A DNA stretch of 32,819 nt from the NCBI GenBank assembly GCA_017523325.1, contig JAFWWO010000005.1:1-32819 (forward strand), given 5' to 3'. Of this stretch, positions 9,909 to 17,190 are shown piece by piece. How positions within the stretch are numbered: the first letter of the stretch is position 1; each line of letters starts with the position of its first letter. The DNA is from Anaerotignum sp. (lineage in GTDB: Bacteria > Bacillota > Clostridia > Lachnospirales > Anaerotignaceae). The notes under the pieces were generated by a model. The model saw only the letters and a program-made list of their open reading frames with translations. It ran no database searches and had not been told where the DNA came from. Both the position numbers and the translations under genes were made by a program.

Positions 9909-9937
9909 TTGACAGCGGAGAAAAAATGAGATAATAT
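9909..9937 (+). promoter_or_regulatory. recA promoter
   Basis: -35 TTGACA (9909-9914), 17-bp spacer, -10 TAATAT (9932-9937). It starts within ten bases of the transporter stop codon, so recA has its own promoter. Confidence 0.8.
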
Positions 9938-9939
9938 AA

Positions 9940-9951
9940 GAACATAAGTTC
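9940..9951. promoter_or_regulatory. LexA (SOS) operator
   Basis: GAACATAAGTTC fits the Firmicute LexA/DinR consensus GAAC-N4-GTTC exactly. It lies just downstream of the -10 box and covers the expected start of transcription, a position that would block initiation until LexA is cleaved. Confidence 0.9.
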
Positions 9952-9976
9952 GTTATTTTTGAAAGGTGGTTTCGAT

Positions 9977-11065
9977 ATGGCAGCAAAAATGGGAAAAGAG
10001 GACGGTCAGTTTGAAGATAAGCAAAAGGCACTGGATGCGGCGCTCAGTCAGATAGAAAAGCAGTTTGGCAAAGGCTCTGTGATGAAGCTTGGGGACGATA
10101 GCGCCAAAATGAATGTGGAGGTGGTGCCCTCCGGTTCCCTGAGTCTGGATATTGCCTTGGGCGTAGGCGGTGTGCCTAAGGGCAGAATTATTGAGGTATA
10201 CGGCCCTGAATCCTCCGGTAAGACAACCATTGCCCTGCATATGGTGGCAGAGGTGCAAAAACGAGGCGGTATCGCCGGTTATATCGATGCAGAACACGCC
10301 ATGGACCCTACCTATGCCAAGGCGTTGGGCGTGGATATTGATAATCTCTATATCTCCCAGCCCGATGACGGGGAACAGGCGTTGGAAATTGCGGAAACCA
10401 TGGTGCGCAGCGGTGCCATTGATATTGTGATTGTGGACTCCGTTGCGGCATTGGTGCCTCGGGCGGAAATCGAGGGAGAAATGGGTGATTCCCATATGGG
10501 CTTGCAGGCAAGGCTGATGAGTCAGGCCCTGCGGAAGCTGACAGGTATCACCAATAAATCCAACTGTACGGTGGTGTTCATCAATCAGCTTCGTGAAAAA
10601 ATCGGTATTACTTTTGGGAATCCGGAAACGACTACCGGCGGACGGGCGTTGAAGTTCTATTCCTCCATTCGTATTGATATTCGCAAGGCGGACGTATTGA
10701 AAATGGGAACGGAAATCATCGGGAACCGCACAAAGGTGAAAATTGCCAAGAATAAGGTGGCGCCGCCTTTTAAGGTGGCAGAGTTCGATATTATGTACGG
10801 CAAGGGCATTTCCAAAGAGGGCGATGTGCTGGATTTGGCGGCAGAAGTGGATATTGTCAATAAAAGCGGTGCGTGGTACGCCTATAAGGAAACCAGAATC
10901 GGTCAGGGGCGGGAAAATGCCAAGCAATTTCTGCGGGAAAACCCTGATGTTTGCCAAGAGATTGAAAATCAGGTGCGGCTGCACTACGGACTGCCGGTGT
11001 TGGACGCAGAGGCGGCAGAAAGTACGGAAGCGGCACCGATACTACATACGGAAATTGACGGATAA
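9977..11065 (+). CDS. recA: Recombinase RecA
   Basis: ATP-dependent strand-exchange protein and co-protease for LexA self-cleavage. 362 residues from ATG 9977, which follows AAAGGTGG (9962-9969) at seven bases; an in-frame TTG at 9959 precedes the ribosome binding site and is rejected. Walker A GPESSGKT lies near residues 76-83. Walker [13 protein letters not shown], loop L1 [19 protein letters not shown] and loop L2 [20 protein letters not shown] are complete. The C-terminal tail is acidic, as usual. SOS regulation is indicated by the operator at 9940-9951. recX, often adjacent, is displaced by the AT-rich islet. Confidence 0.98.
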   Translation: MAAKMGKEDGQFEDKQKALDAALSQIEKQFGKGSVMKLGDDSAKMNVEVVPSGSLSLDIALGVGGVPKGRIIEVYGPESSGKTTIALHMVAEVQKRGGIAGYIDAEHAMDPTYAKALGVDIDNLYISQPDDGEQALEIAETMVRSGAIDIVIVDSVAALVPRAEIEGEMGDSHMGLQARLMSQALRKLTGITNKSNCTVVFINQLREKIGITFGNPETTTGGRALKFYSSIRIDIRKADVLKMGTEIIGNRTKVKIAKNKVAPPFKVAEFDIMYGKGISKEGDVLDLAAEVDIVNKSGAWYAYKETRIGQGRENAKQFLRENPDVCQEIENQVRLHYGLPVLDAEAAESTEAAPILHTEIDG

Positions 11066-11070
11066 AAATG

Positions 11071-11095
11071 CAAGGGGGAAACCCCTTGTTTTTTT
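11071..11095 (+). terminator. Terminator after recA
   Basis: CAAGGGG (11071-11077), GAAA tetraloop, CCCCTTG (11082-11088), then seven T. Textbook intrinsic terminator, six bases after the recA stop. Confidence 0.95.
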
Positions 11096-11147
11096 GCGAA
11101 AAGTCTTAATGTTTTATTAAGAATAACAAAACTATTTCTTAAAAGGA

Positions 11148-11175
11148 TTGATGGGCAGAATAATGTCAATATAAT
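11148..11175 (+). promoter_or_regulatory. Possible promoter at the left of the recA-recX islet
   Basis: TTGATG (11148-11153), 16-bp spacer, TATAAT (11170-11175). Downstream at 11212-11247 is a possible 11-codon basic peptide (MAKRKRREWRG) with only a weak ribosome binding site. The segment is AT-rich, so chance matches are a risk. Confidence 0.4.
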
Positions 11176-11294
11176 GTATTTGTACACTATGGTTTGAAAG
11201 AAGATGGTTTTATGGCGAAAAGGAAAAGGCGGGAATGGAGGGGATAATTTTTATCAGAATCTAATCATAGAGAATCACATAATTCAAAAAAAAT

Positions 11295-11323
11295 TTTATT
11301 GCTTGTTTATAAAATAGTATAAT
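11295..11323 (+). promoter_or_regulatory. Candidate promoter for the secreted-protein gene
   Basis: Perfect -10 TATAAT (11318-11323), with only a weak TTTATT (11295-11300) at 17 bp. It lies 20 bases before ATG 11343, so transcription would begin close to the AGAAGGA ribosome binding site. Confidence 0.45.
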
Positions 11324-11342
11324 AAATTAAGAAGGAATTTAG

Positions 11343-11897
11343 ATGAAAAAAAGATTAGTTGTGTTGGTAATGGCTTTAGGTATGATGACAACTGCATTTG
11401 CAGCAATGTCAAATCCGGGTGATGTCGCACATCCAAAGACTGATGGATATTATCTTTGGGAAGCAACGCCTAAAAGGTTTGACAAAGAAGTTTATGGTTC
11501 ATGGAAGGAAGCGTGCAGGGAGTATACCGACGGAAATTCCACATCTACGCTTACAGCTAATATACCTACCGGTGTTTTTCATACTTATACAGGGGTATTA
11601 CAGGTTAGCATTGCCAAAATATTATCTTTCCTTGGATTGAGCCATTTACTAGAAGATACATGGGCTGAATCTGTACAAAAAACAGAATCTTTAGCCGGTA
11701 AAGCGAAAGGAACTTGGGCGATTGAGTTTAGACCTGTATATGATTCTTATAAGGTAACGCAGGCAAGATATTATGTTCTTAACGGTTTAAGGACGAAAGT
11801 GGATGAGAGGGTTGTTACTGTAAAAAAATACAAAAGCATCAGTTTTAGAATGAGAAAAATTTCCGACAATAATATTACTAAGATTAGGAGCGATTGA
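11343..11897 (+). CDS. Secreted protein of unknown function
   Basis: 184 residues; family not recognised. A clear Sec signal peptide spans residues 1-20 (basic MKKR, hydrophobic core, AFA-A cleavage). There is no lipobox, no cell-wall anchor and no further convincing membrane segment; residues about 88-103 are mildly hydrophobic (ILSFLGLSHLL). The mature protein is rich in Thr, Lys and aromatic residues, with a basic C-terminal third. AGAAGGA precedes ATG 11343. The next gene starts three bases after the stop, so the two are one unit. Base composition is visibly more AT-rich than the flanking recA and recX. A small secreted protein paired with a small membrane protein could be a bacteriocin or toxin with its immunity protein, but nothing in the sequence proves this. 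Confidence 0.8.
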   Translation: MKKRLVVLVMALGMMTTAFAAMSNPGDVAHPKTDGYYLWEATPKRFDKEVYGSWKEACREYTDGNSTSTLTANIPTGVFHTYTGVLQVSIAKILSFLGLSHLLEDTWAESVQKTESLAGKAKGTWAIEFRPVYDSYKVTQARYYVLNGLRTKVDERVVTVKKYKSISFRMRKISDNNITKIRSD

Positions 11898-11899
11898 TT

Positions 11900-12211
11900 A
11901 TGAGTAAAAACTTGAAACAAGAGATTCTGTTATTTTTCATTAGTAATATCTTTATTCTAATACAGCTTGAACTCGGTGGAATAACATTGTATTTGACAAC
12001 AACAAAGATCGGTTGGCGACCGGATAGGCACATACTTTATACCAATAGAATAGCATTTTTGATGATGGTCATATGTTACATAATTTCATTGGTGTTCCTC
12101 ATATCGGGCATAAAAGAGGAAAGAAACAAAAAAGCGATAGAAGAAGAAAAAAACAAAGAAAGATGTGATTCCGGCTCCGTATGCAGTTGTTCCGAGGAGG
12201 AACTGTTGTAA
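11900..12211 (+). CDS. Small two-segment membrane protein of unknown function
   Basis: 103 residues from ATG 11900, preceded by AGGAG at nine bases. Two hydrophobic segments are visible (about residues 8-32 and 50-70), separated by a short loop with Arg, Asp and His. A highly charged tail follows (ERNKKAIEEEKNKE) and ends with three Cys close together (CDSGSVCSC). Topology is probably a hairpin with both ends inside. It follows the secreted protein by two bases and is surely cotranscribed. Family not recognised; a partner or immunity protein for the upstream product is only an inference. Confidence 0.72.
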   Translation: MSKNLKQEILLFFISNIFILIQLELGGITLYLTTTKIGWRPDRHILYTNRIAFLMMVICYIISLVFLISGIKEERNKKAIEEEKNKERCDSGSVCSCSEEELL

Positions 12212-12285
12212 GTGTGAAATTTAATTTTATATGTGCCAAGACGCTTATTCTAATCAGCGTGGATTTGAAGAATCATTTTACAGAT

Positions 12286-12313
12286 AGGCAAGGCTTTTCG
12301 GCTTTGTCTTTTT
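12286..12313 (+). terminator. Terminator at the right end of the islet
   Basis: AGGCAAGGC (12286-12294) pairs with GCTTTGTCT (12301-12309), including two G-T pairs, around TTTTCG. The stem is followed by a T-run to 12313. A smaller hairpin (ACGCT/AGCGT, 12241-12260) precedes it. Confidence 0.65.
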
Positions 12314-12423
12314 GTATGGGGAATTTTTGCGGAAAAAACAGCGAAGAAAGATTTGGCTTCCGTTCCTGCTAAAGAGATATCGTCTGCCGCCGAAAAAAGG
12401 AAAAGAGGAAATGGGAAAAGCCA

Positions 12424-12453
12424 TTGGCTTTTTTCTGCGGATTGTATTATACT
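12424..12453 (+). promoter_or_regulatory. Promoter of recX and the TPR gene
   Basis: -35 TTGGCT (12424-12429), 18-bp spacer, -10 TATACT (12448-12453). The -35 is embedded in a small hairpin AAAAGCC-ATT-GGCTTTT (12416-12432) ending in T, which might itself act as a weak terminator. No LexA box is visible, unlike recA. Confidence 0.55.
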
Positions 12454-12484
12454 AAAAGCTGATTGATAAAAAGGAGCGGTGCAG

Positions 12485-13117
12485 ATGCGAGTGACGGCCA
12501 TTACGCCCCAAAAGCGGGACGAAACAAAATATAATATTTTCATCGATGGCGAATATGCCTTTGCATTGCCTATGCAGGATATTTTATACTTTAAGCTAAA
12601 AGAAGGCAACGAAGTGGCGGAAGAAACGGTGGGTTTTATCCGCAAAAATCTGATTTACATAAAAGCACAGGATACGGCACTGCATTTTATTGGCTACCAA
12701 ATGCGGACGGTGGCAGAAATCCGCCGCAAGCTGACAGAAAAGGACTTTTCAGAGGATACCATTGAAGAAGTCCTCGTTTTTCTGGAGAAATACGGTTATG
12801 CCGATGACAAGGAATATTGCCGGAAATATATTCGGGAGCGGCTGCGACTACGTCCCAAAAGCGGATATGCACTCGGCTTAGAATTACGGCAAAAGGGGGT
12901 TTCTTCTCATATTGTGGAGAAAATACTGGCAGAAACGGAAATAGACGAGGATGAGGACGCGTTTTTTTGGCTGGAGAAAAAATGCCGCGGACAATGGCCG
13001 CCGGAAGAAAAAAAGAAAAAACAGATCTATGATTTTTTGCGGCGAAAGGGCTATTCCTACGAAACCATCGGGGAGGCCTTTCGGCGAATGGAGCAGGAAT
13101 ACGGGGGCGAGGAATGA
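12485..13117 (+). CDS. recX: Regulatory protein RecX
   Basis: Small helical protein that binds RecA filaments and modulates their activity. 210 residues from ATG 12485 (AGGAG at 12472-12476, eight bases upstream; GTG 12479 is in frame but too close). An N-terminal beta-rich part (about 1-55) is followed by three-helix RecX repeats, recognisable from RTVAEIRRKLTEKDF, VLVFLEKYGYADDKEYCRKY and the ELRQKGVSSHIVEKIL segment. It is separated from recA by the 1.2-kb islet and has its own promoter. Its stop overlaps the start of the TPR gene, so the two are translated together. Confidence 0.92.
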   Translation: MRVTAITPQKRDETKYNIFIDGEYAFALPMQDILYFKLKEGNEVAEETVGFIRKNLIYIKAQDTALHFIGYQMRTVAEIRRKLTEKDFSEDTIEEVLVFLEKYGYADDKEYCRKYIRERLRLRPKSGYALGLELRQKGVSSHIVEKILAETEIDEDEDAFFWLEKKCRGQWPPEEKKKKQIYDFLRRKGYSYETIGEAFRRMEQEYGGEE

Positions 13118-15870
13118 TGGCGTTTTATATCGGGGAAATCAGAAAACTGCGAAATGAGTTCTTTGAGGCTTATCGAAACGGCGAGTATAAAAAGGCGGTA
13201 TTTTTGGGGAAACGCCTTTTGGCCATATATGTGGAACATGAGGATTGCGATGGCATGGAATATGCTGTGGATATGAACAATCTGGCGCTGGTATTCGACC
13301 GGATGCATCTATACGACAGAGCCGTCAATTATTACCGCAAGGCGGCGGAACTGAAAAAGGAATGCAGCGGCGAAAGCCTTTCCTACGGGGATACGCTGAA
13401 CAATCTTGCTATTGTATTAAACCAAATGGGAGAGCAGGCGGAGGCATTAGAACTGCATGAAAAGGTGTTGGAAATCCGACAGATACGACTGGGCAGAACC
13501 CATAAGGATACGGTGCACAGTCTATATCATCTGGGGCATACTTATGCATTATTAGAGGATTACGAAAAAGCCTTGGAGCAGCAGGAAAAAGCATTGCAGG
13601 CGGCGAACCAATGCCCGCAGTTTTCCGGTCTGGATTTGGCGGATATTTATAGTGCCATAGGCGGGATTTGCGAGAAAACAGGGAATTTCAGAAAATCCAT
13701 GGAGTATTATGAACCCTGTCTGGACCTTATCGAGAAAGAACGGGGTCGGGAAAGCCTTTATTTTATGCAGCATTTATTATTATTGTCAGATGTATGCGAA
13801 AAGGCGGATTTGCTGAATCTGGCGGTGGAATATTACGAAACGGCATTGGAGATTAAGCGGGGGCTGATGCGTGAAAATCATCTGGATTTTATCAACGGTC
13901 TGAATTATTTGGCAACCCTATGCTGTAAGGACAAACAGTTTGATAAGGCCATTGCACTGCACCAAGAGGTTTTGGAATTGATTACTCATCTACTGGGGCA
14001 GGAGCACGTGTTTTATGCGGATACCCTACATAATTTGAGCATGGATTACTGCGGAAAAGGGGAGCGCAAAAAAGCTCTTGCCTTAGGCAAAAAAGCCTTA
14101 GCTCGTAAAAAGCAGTTTTTTGGCGAGGAGAACCCGCAAATTGCAGGCAGTTTGATGAATCTGGGAATCCTGTATGATACCGGGGGAAAGCCTGATGAAG
14201 GGCTGCGGCATGTGCAGCGGGCTTTGGAGATTTGCCAAAACCACGGAACGGAAAAAGAAGTCGCCGATACCCTTATCATTCTTGCCCGTATATATGAGCA
14301 TCAAGGGGCTTTGGAAGGGGCTGCTGCGGCCGTTGCAGAGGCGTTGGAGGGATTGCAGCGGTGCGGCGAGGAGGAAAAGACTACGGCGGTTCTGGCATGG
14401 CAGTTTTTAGGAGAACTGCGATGTCGGCAGGGGGAATATGCCAATGCCCTTTGGGCATGCCGAAAGGCGGCGGATATGACCGAGCGGCATGTGGGCAGAG
14501 GACACCCCTCTTATGCAACGGCGTTGGAACGGCTGGGGCTGATTTACGAAAGTGCCGGTGATTTGACGGCTGCGGCAACGGCTTTAGAGGAAACGGCCAA
14601 AATCCGACGGGAAATGCTGGACGAGGATAATCCCCGCTATTTGGATGCGCTGGAGGTTTTAGGGCGTATTTATACGAAAAAAGAGGAGTACGAAAAAGCC
14701 ATTCGTTATTATCAGGAAAAAAATGACAGGAATTATGAGGAAACCAAGGAGGAACAGCTGGCTGCGGCCAACAACTTATTGGCTATCGCAAATTGCTACC
14801 GTTTGGCGGGAAATGACCTGAAAGCGGACGCCTATTTCATAGAGGCGGAAGGGAAGCTGAAGCGCTGTACCCTTTCTCCCGATGAAATTTATGAAAGCCG
14901 TCGGGCTGCATTTTTTGCAGGGCGAACGGGCAAGAAGGAAGCCGTAAAAAGGGCAGGCGAGCCCCGGGGACGCAGACGGATAGGAACCATAAAGCGTTTG
15001 GAGGAGTGTTTTCAGGAACGTATCGACCGTTTTGGTGTTGCGGACAAAGAAGCTGTGCGGCTTGCCCTTGCTTTGGGGGATTTGCTTGAGGGGATAGGTG
15101 AACAGGAAAGTGCCGAAAAATGGTTCCTTTTGGCGGAAAAGCACGGCGAGGAAGGCCGTTATGTCCGTGCCTGTGAACGACTGGGCAGATATTGGCTGAA
15201 GCAGGGCAAAACCCCTTTGGCATTGCGGCGGCTAATGAATGCCAAGGAGTATCTGGCGGAATACGGCGATAGTAAATCGGCGGAATATTGTGCATTTCTG
15301 GGGCTTTTGGGGGACGCCTATTGCCAAAAGGGCGCCGCAGAAAATGCCATAGTGCAGTATTGGGCTTGGAGCCGGCTTTACAAGGAATTACGACTGCCCG
15401 CAACGGACGATTTCGAGGGAAGAATGGAGCGTGCCGCCCGGCTGTTGGAGGGCTCTAAACGACAGCAGGAGGCAGTGGAGTTTTACAGCACATTAGCCCT
15501 TTCCGTCCGTGGCAGAGAAGGAGAATCCAAGAATTTTGCCCGTTTGATTTTGAAAACAGCCGCACTGCATGTGGCACTGGGTAACGGAGCCAAGGCGGAG
15601 GCCTTATTGGACAGAGTGCTGCTTCTGGGCGGCGGGGACGGCACCTTTTCTGCGGCATTTGGCAGGCTTTGTGATAGGGTGGGCAGGCTGTTTTACGGGG
15701 CGGGCTGCATAAAAAAGGCAGAGGAAGCCCTGCGGCAGGCCTATCAAATACAAGCTTGCGGTGAAAAATGCATGACAAAAGAGGGCTTTGCTCTTTTGCT
15801 GGAGTTATTGCGTATGGGTGACGATAGAATGGCGTATTTGGCCGTAAAAAACGGCGAAAAATTAGAATAA
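13114..15870 (+). CDS. Large tetratricopeptide-repeat protein (kinesin-light-chain type)
   Basis: 918 residues, no signal peptide or membrane segment, so cytoplasmic. The protein is built almost wholly of TPR units of about 42 residues, the kinesin-light-chain spacing (for example YAVDMNNLALVFDRMHLYDR, DTLNNLAIVLNQMGEQAEAL, DTLHNLSMDYCGKGERKKAL). The units run from about residue 10 to 560 and again from about 640 to 910. A basic linker lies near 600-640 (EAVKRAGEPRGRRRIGTIKR). No enzymatic domain is visible, so a protein-binding scaffold is the safest reading. ATG 13114 overlaps the recX stop by 4 bp; ATG 13117 is equally possible given GAGGA immediately upstream. Its function beside recX is unknown. 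Confidence 0.88.
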   Translation: MMAFYIGEIRKLRNEFFEAYRNGEYKKAVFLGKRLLAIYVEHEDCDGMEYAVDMNNLALVFDRMHLYDRAVNYYRKAAELKKECSGESLSYGDTLNNLAIVLNQMGEQAEALELHEKVLEIRQIRLGRTHKDTVHSLYHLGHTYALLEDYEKALEQQEKALQAANQCPQFSGLDLADIYSAIGGICEKTGNFRKSMEYYEPCLDLIEKERGRESLYFMQHLLLLSDVCEKADLLNLAVEYYETALEIKRGLMRENHLDFINGLNYLATLCCKDKQFDKAIALHQEVLELITHLLGQEHVFYADTLHNLSMDYCGKGERKKALALGKKALARKKQFFGEENPQIAGSLMNLGILYDTGGKPDEGLRHVQRALEICQNHGTEKEVADTLIILARIYEHQGALEGAAAAVAEALEGLQRCGEEEKTTAVLAWQFLGELRCRQGEYANALWACRKAADMTERHVGRGHPSYATALERLGLIYESAGDLTAAATALEETAKIRREMLDEDNPRYLDALEVLGRIYTKKEEYEKAIRYYQEKNDRNYEETKEEQLAAANNLLAIANCYRLAGNDLKADAYFIEAEGKLKRCTLSPDEIYESRRAAFFAGRTGKKEAVKRAGEPRGRRRIGTIKRLEECFQERIDRFGVADKEAVRLALALGDLLEGIGEQESAEKWFLLAEKHGEEGRYVRACERLGRYWLKQGKTPLALRRLMNAKEYLAEYGDSKSAEYCAFLGLLGDAYCQKGAAENAIVQYWAWSRLYKELRLPATDDFEGRMERAARLLEGSKRQQEAVEFYSTLALSVRGREGESKNFARLILKTAALHVALGNGAKAEALLDRVLLLGGGDGTFSAAFGRLCDRVGRLFYGAGCIKKAEEALRQAYQIQACGEKCMTKEGFALLLELLRMGDDRMAYLAVKNGEKLE

Positions 15871-15875
15871 ATTTG

Positions 15876-15904
15876 TTGACAGACTTTTTTGGCTGTGGTA
15901 AGAT
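15876..15904 (+). promoter_or_regulatory. Promoter of rplU-prp-rpmA
   Basis: TTGACA (15876-15881), 17-bp spacer, TAAGAT (15899-15904). It lies immediately after the TPR gene stop. Confidence 0.8.
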
Positions 15905-15911
15905 ACTAGAG

Positions 15912-15999
15912 TATGTTCAGCCGCACGGAGAGGCTCTGAAAAATCGAAGACAGGCTTCGGTTGCCATATCCGGCGAGTAAATTGCGAGGAGGTGTTCAC
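15912..15999 (+). ncRNA. Probable L21 leader
   Basis: An 88-base leader precedes rplU. Stem TTCAG (15916-15920)/CTGAA (15936-15940) encloses the GCCGCACGGAGAGGC segment. A second hairpin CGAAG-ACAGG-CTTCG lies at 15945-15959. Firmicutes carry a conserved L21 leader at this position, thought to mediate ribosomal-protein autoregulation. The match here is by position and overall shape; I did not align a covariance model. Confidence 0.65.
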
Positions 16000-16305
16000 A
16001 TGTACGCAATTATTGAAACCGGCGGTAAGCAGTATAAGGTGGCAGAAGGCGATATCATCACAGTGGAAAAGCTGGGCGTGGAAGCCGGTCAGGATTTCAC
16101 ATTCGACAAGGTTCTGGTGCTGGCAAAAGACGGCGATGTAAAGGTCGGCGCACCTTATGTGGAAGGCGCAGCGGTTACAGCATCTGTAATCGGTGACGGT
16201 AAGGCAAAAAAGGTTGTGGTTTACAAATATAAACCCAAAAAAGGCTTCCACAAGAAAAGAGGCCACAGACAGCCTTTCACAAAACTGCAGATCAAATCCC
16301 TGTAA
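16000..16305 (+). CDS. rplU: 50S ribosomal protein L21
   Basis: 101 residues, the normal length. The opening [18 protein letters not shown] and the C-terminal [19 protein letters not shown] are family signatures. ATG 16000 follows AGGAGGTG (15987-15994); longer in-frame extensions lie inside the leader. First gene of rplU-prp-rpmA, expressed at high level from a near-consensus promoter. Confidence 0.98.
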   Translation: MYAIIETGGKQYKVAEGDIITVEKLGVEAGQDFTFDKVLVLAKDGDVKVGAPYVEGAAVTASVIGDGKAKKVVVYKYKPKKGFHKKRGHRQPFTKLQIKSL

Positions 16306-16311
16306 TTCGTT

Positions 16312-16644
16312 ATGATTCAAGGAAAAATTTATCGAAAAAATCAGAAAATCTGCGGTTTTGAGATTTCCGGCCATGCGGGGTACGCCCCGGCGGGGGAGGA
16401 TATCGTTTGCTCCGCAGTGACAGTATTGGCGTTCAATACGATCAATGCCATAGAGCATTTTACCGAAATCCCCTTTCGGTGCGAAACCGATGAAAAAAAC
16501 GGCGGATATCTCAAAGTCTTGTTCCCCTATGAGGGGTTGGCAGATCACGATACACAGCTTCTTCTGGAGGCGCTGGTCATGGGTCTGTCAGGTATAGAAA
16601 CGGAATATAAACAGTATCTCACTTTGATCAATGAGGAGGTGTGA
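16312..16644 (+). CDS. prp: Ribosomal-processing cysteine protease Prp
   Basis: Removes the N-terminal leader of ribosomal protein L27 in Firmicutes and relatives. 110 residues with the expected catalytic pair His21 and Cys33 in SGHAGYAPAGEDIVCSAV. It lies between rplU and rpmA, the standard place (ysxB in Bacillus). No good ribosome binding site precedes ATG 16312, which begins only six bases after the rplU stop. Translation probably depends on coupling to rplU and would keep the protease at a lower level than the two ribosomal proteins. Confidence 0.95.
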   Translation: MIQGKIYRKNQKICGFEISGHAGYAPAGEDIVCSAVTVLAFNTINAIEHFTEIPFRCETDEKNGGYLKVLFPYEGLADHDTQLLLEALVMGLSGIETEYKQYLTLINEEV

Positions 16645-16647
16645 AGC

Positions 16648-16938
16648 ATGTTCAGATTGAACCTTCAGTTCTTCGCGCACCATAAGGGCGGCGGTTCCAC
16701 AAAGAACGGTCGTGATTCCAATGCAAAAAGACTTGGTGCAAAACGTGCGGACGGTCAGTACGTTCTGGCCGGCAATATCTTATATACACAGAGAGGCACA
16801 AAGATCCATCCCGGCGTAAACGTTGGCAGAGGCGGCAACGATACACTGTTCGCTTTGGTGGACGGCCGTGTGAAATATGAAAGAAAAGGCAGAGATAAAA
16901 AACAGGTTTCTGTTTATCCTGTCGAGATTGCGGAATAA
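16648..16938 (+). CDS. rpmA: 50S ribosomal protein L27 (with cleavable leader)
   Basis: 96 residues. The first nine (MFRLNLQFF) form the Firmicute L27 leader, followed by [15 protein letters not shown], the mature N-terminus that reaches the peptidyl-transferase centre. The LNLQFF-A junction is the known Prp cleavage motif, and prp is the preceding gene. GAGGAGGTG lies upstream of ATG 16648. The operon ends at the palindrome at 16947. Confidence 0.98.
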   Translation: MFRLNLQFFAHHKGGGSTKNGRDSNAKRLGAKRADGQYVLAGNILYTQRGTKIHPGVNVGRGGNDTLFALVDGRVKYERKGRDKKQVSVYPVEIAE

Positions 16939-16946
16939 GAATTGCG

Positions 16947-16983
16947 AAGGCTTCAAATGATATCATTTGAAGCCTTTTCTTTA
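16947..16983 (+). terminator. Terminator after rpmA
   Basis: A perfect 30-bp palindrome (16947-16976, centred on GATATC) reads AAGGCTTCAAATGAT then its complement, followed by TTTTCTTT. Confidence 0.92.
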
Positions 16984-17190
16984 CAGAGGGGTTTGCCGAA
17001 AAATTACTGCTGAAAACAGAGCATTTCCTACCATTTGCGGCTGATAGAAAATACTGTGTTTTTAGTGCAATCAGATAAAAAGAGTTTCATAAATAAGGCG
17101 TTTTTTCTGCAAAACCTAGTTTTGCGGATATAAGGGTACAGGGTCCCCTTGATTTGCAGGCGGCGCCCCGGGCAGAAAGGAGCTGGCAAA
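16984..17190 (+). other. Structured intergenic region before obgE
   Basis: This 207-base stretch without a gene holds a hairpin GCAAAAC-CTA-GTTTTGC (17109-17125), then AAGGG (17132-17136) able to pair with CCCTT (17146-17150), then a very GC-rich block (GGCGGCGCCCCGGGC, 17159-17173) just before the obgE ribosome binding site. Upstream AT-rich sequence (about 17050-17100) could hold a promoter but no convincing pair of boxes is seen. It may be an obgE leader that controls access to the start. Confidence 0.4.

Noticed and set aside
9953..10984. 343-codon - strand frame opposite recA
   Set aside because: recA is certain on the + strand. The mirror frame is His/Cys-rich low-complexity translation typical of antisense to a conserved gene.
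11091..12337. Direct repeats marking the ends of the recA-recX islet (TTTTTGCG-A-AAA at both sides)
   Set aside because: The shared string is short, AT-rich and imperfect (TTTTTGCGAAAA versus TTTTTGCGGAAAA). No integrase or transposase is present.
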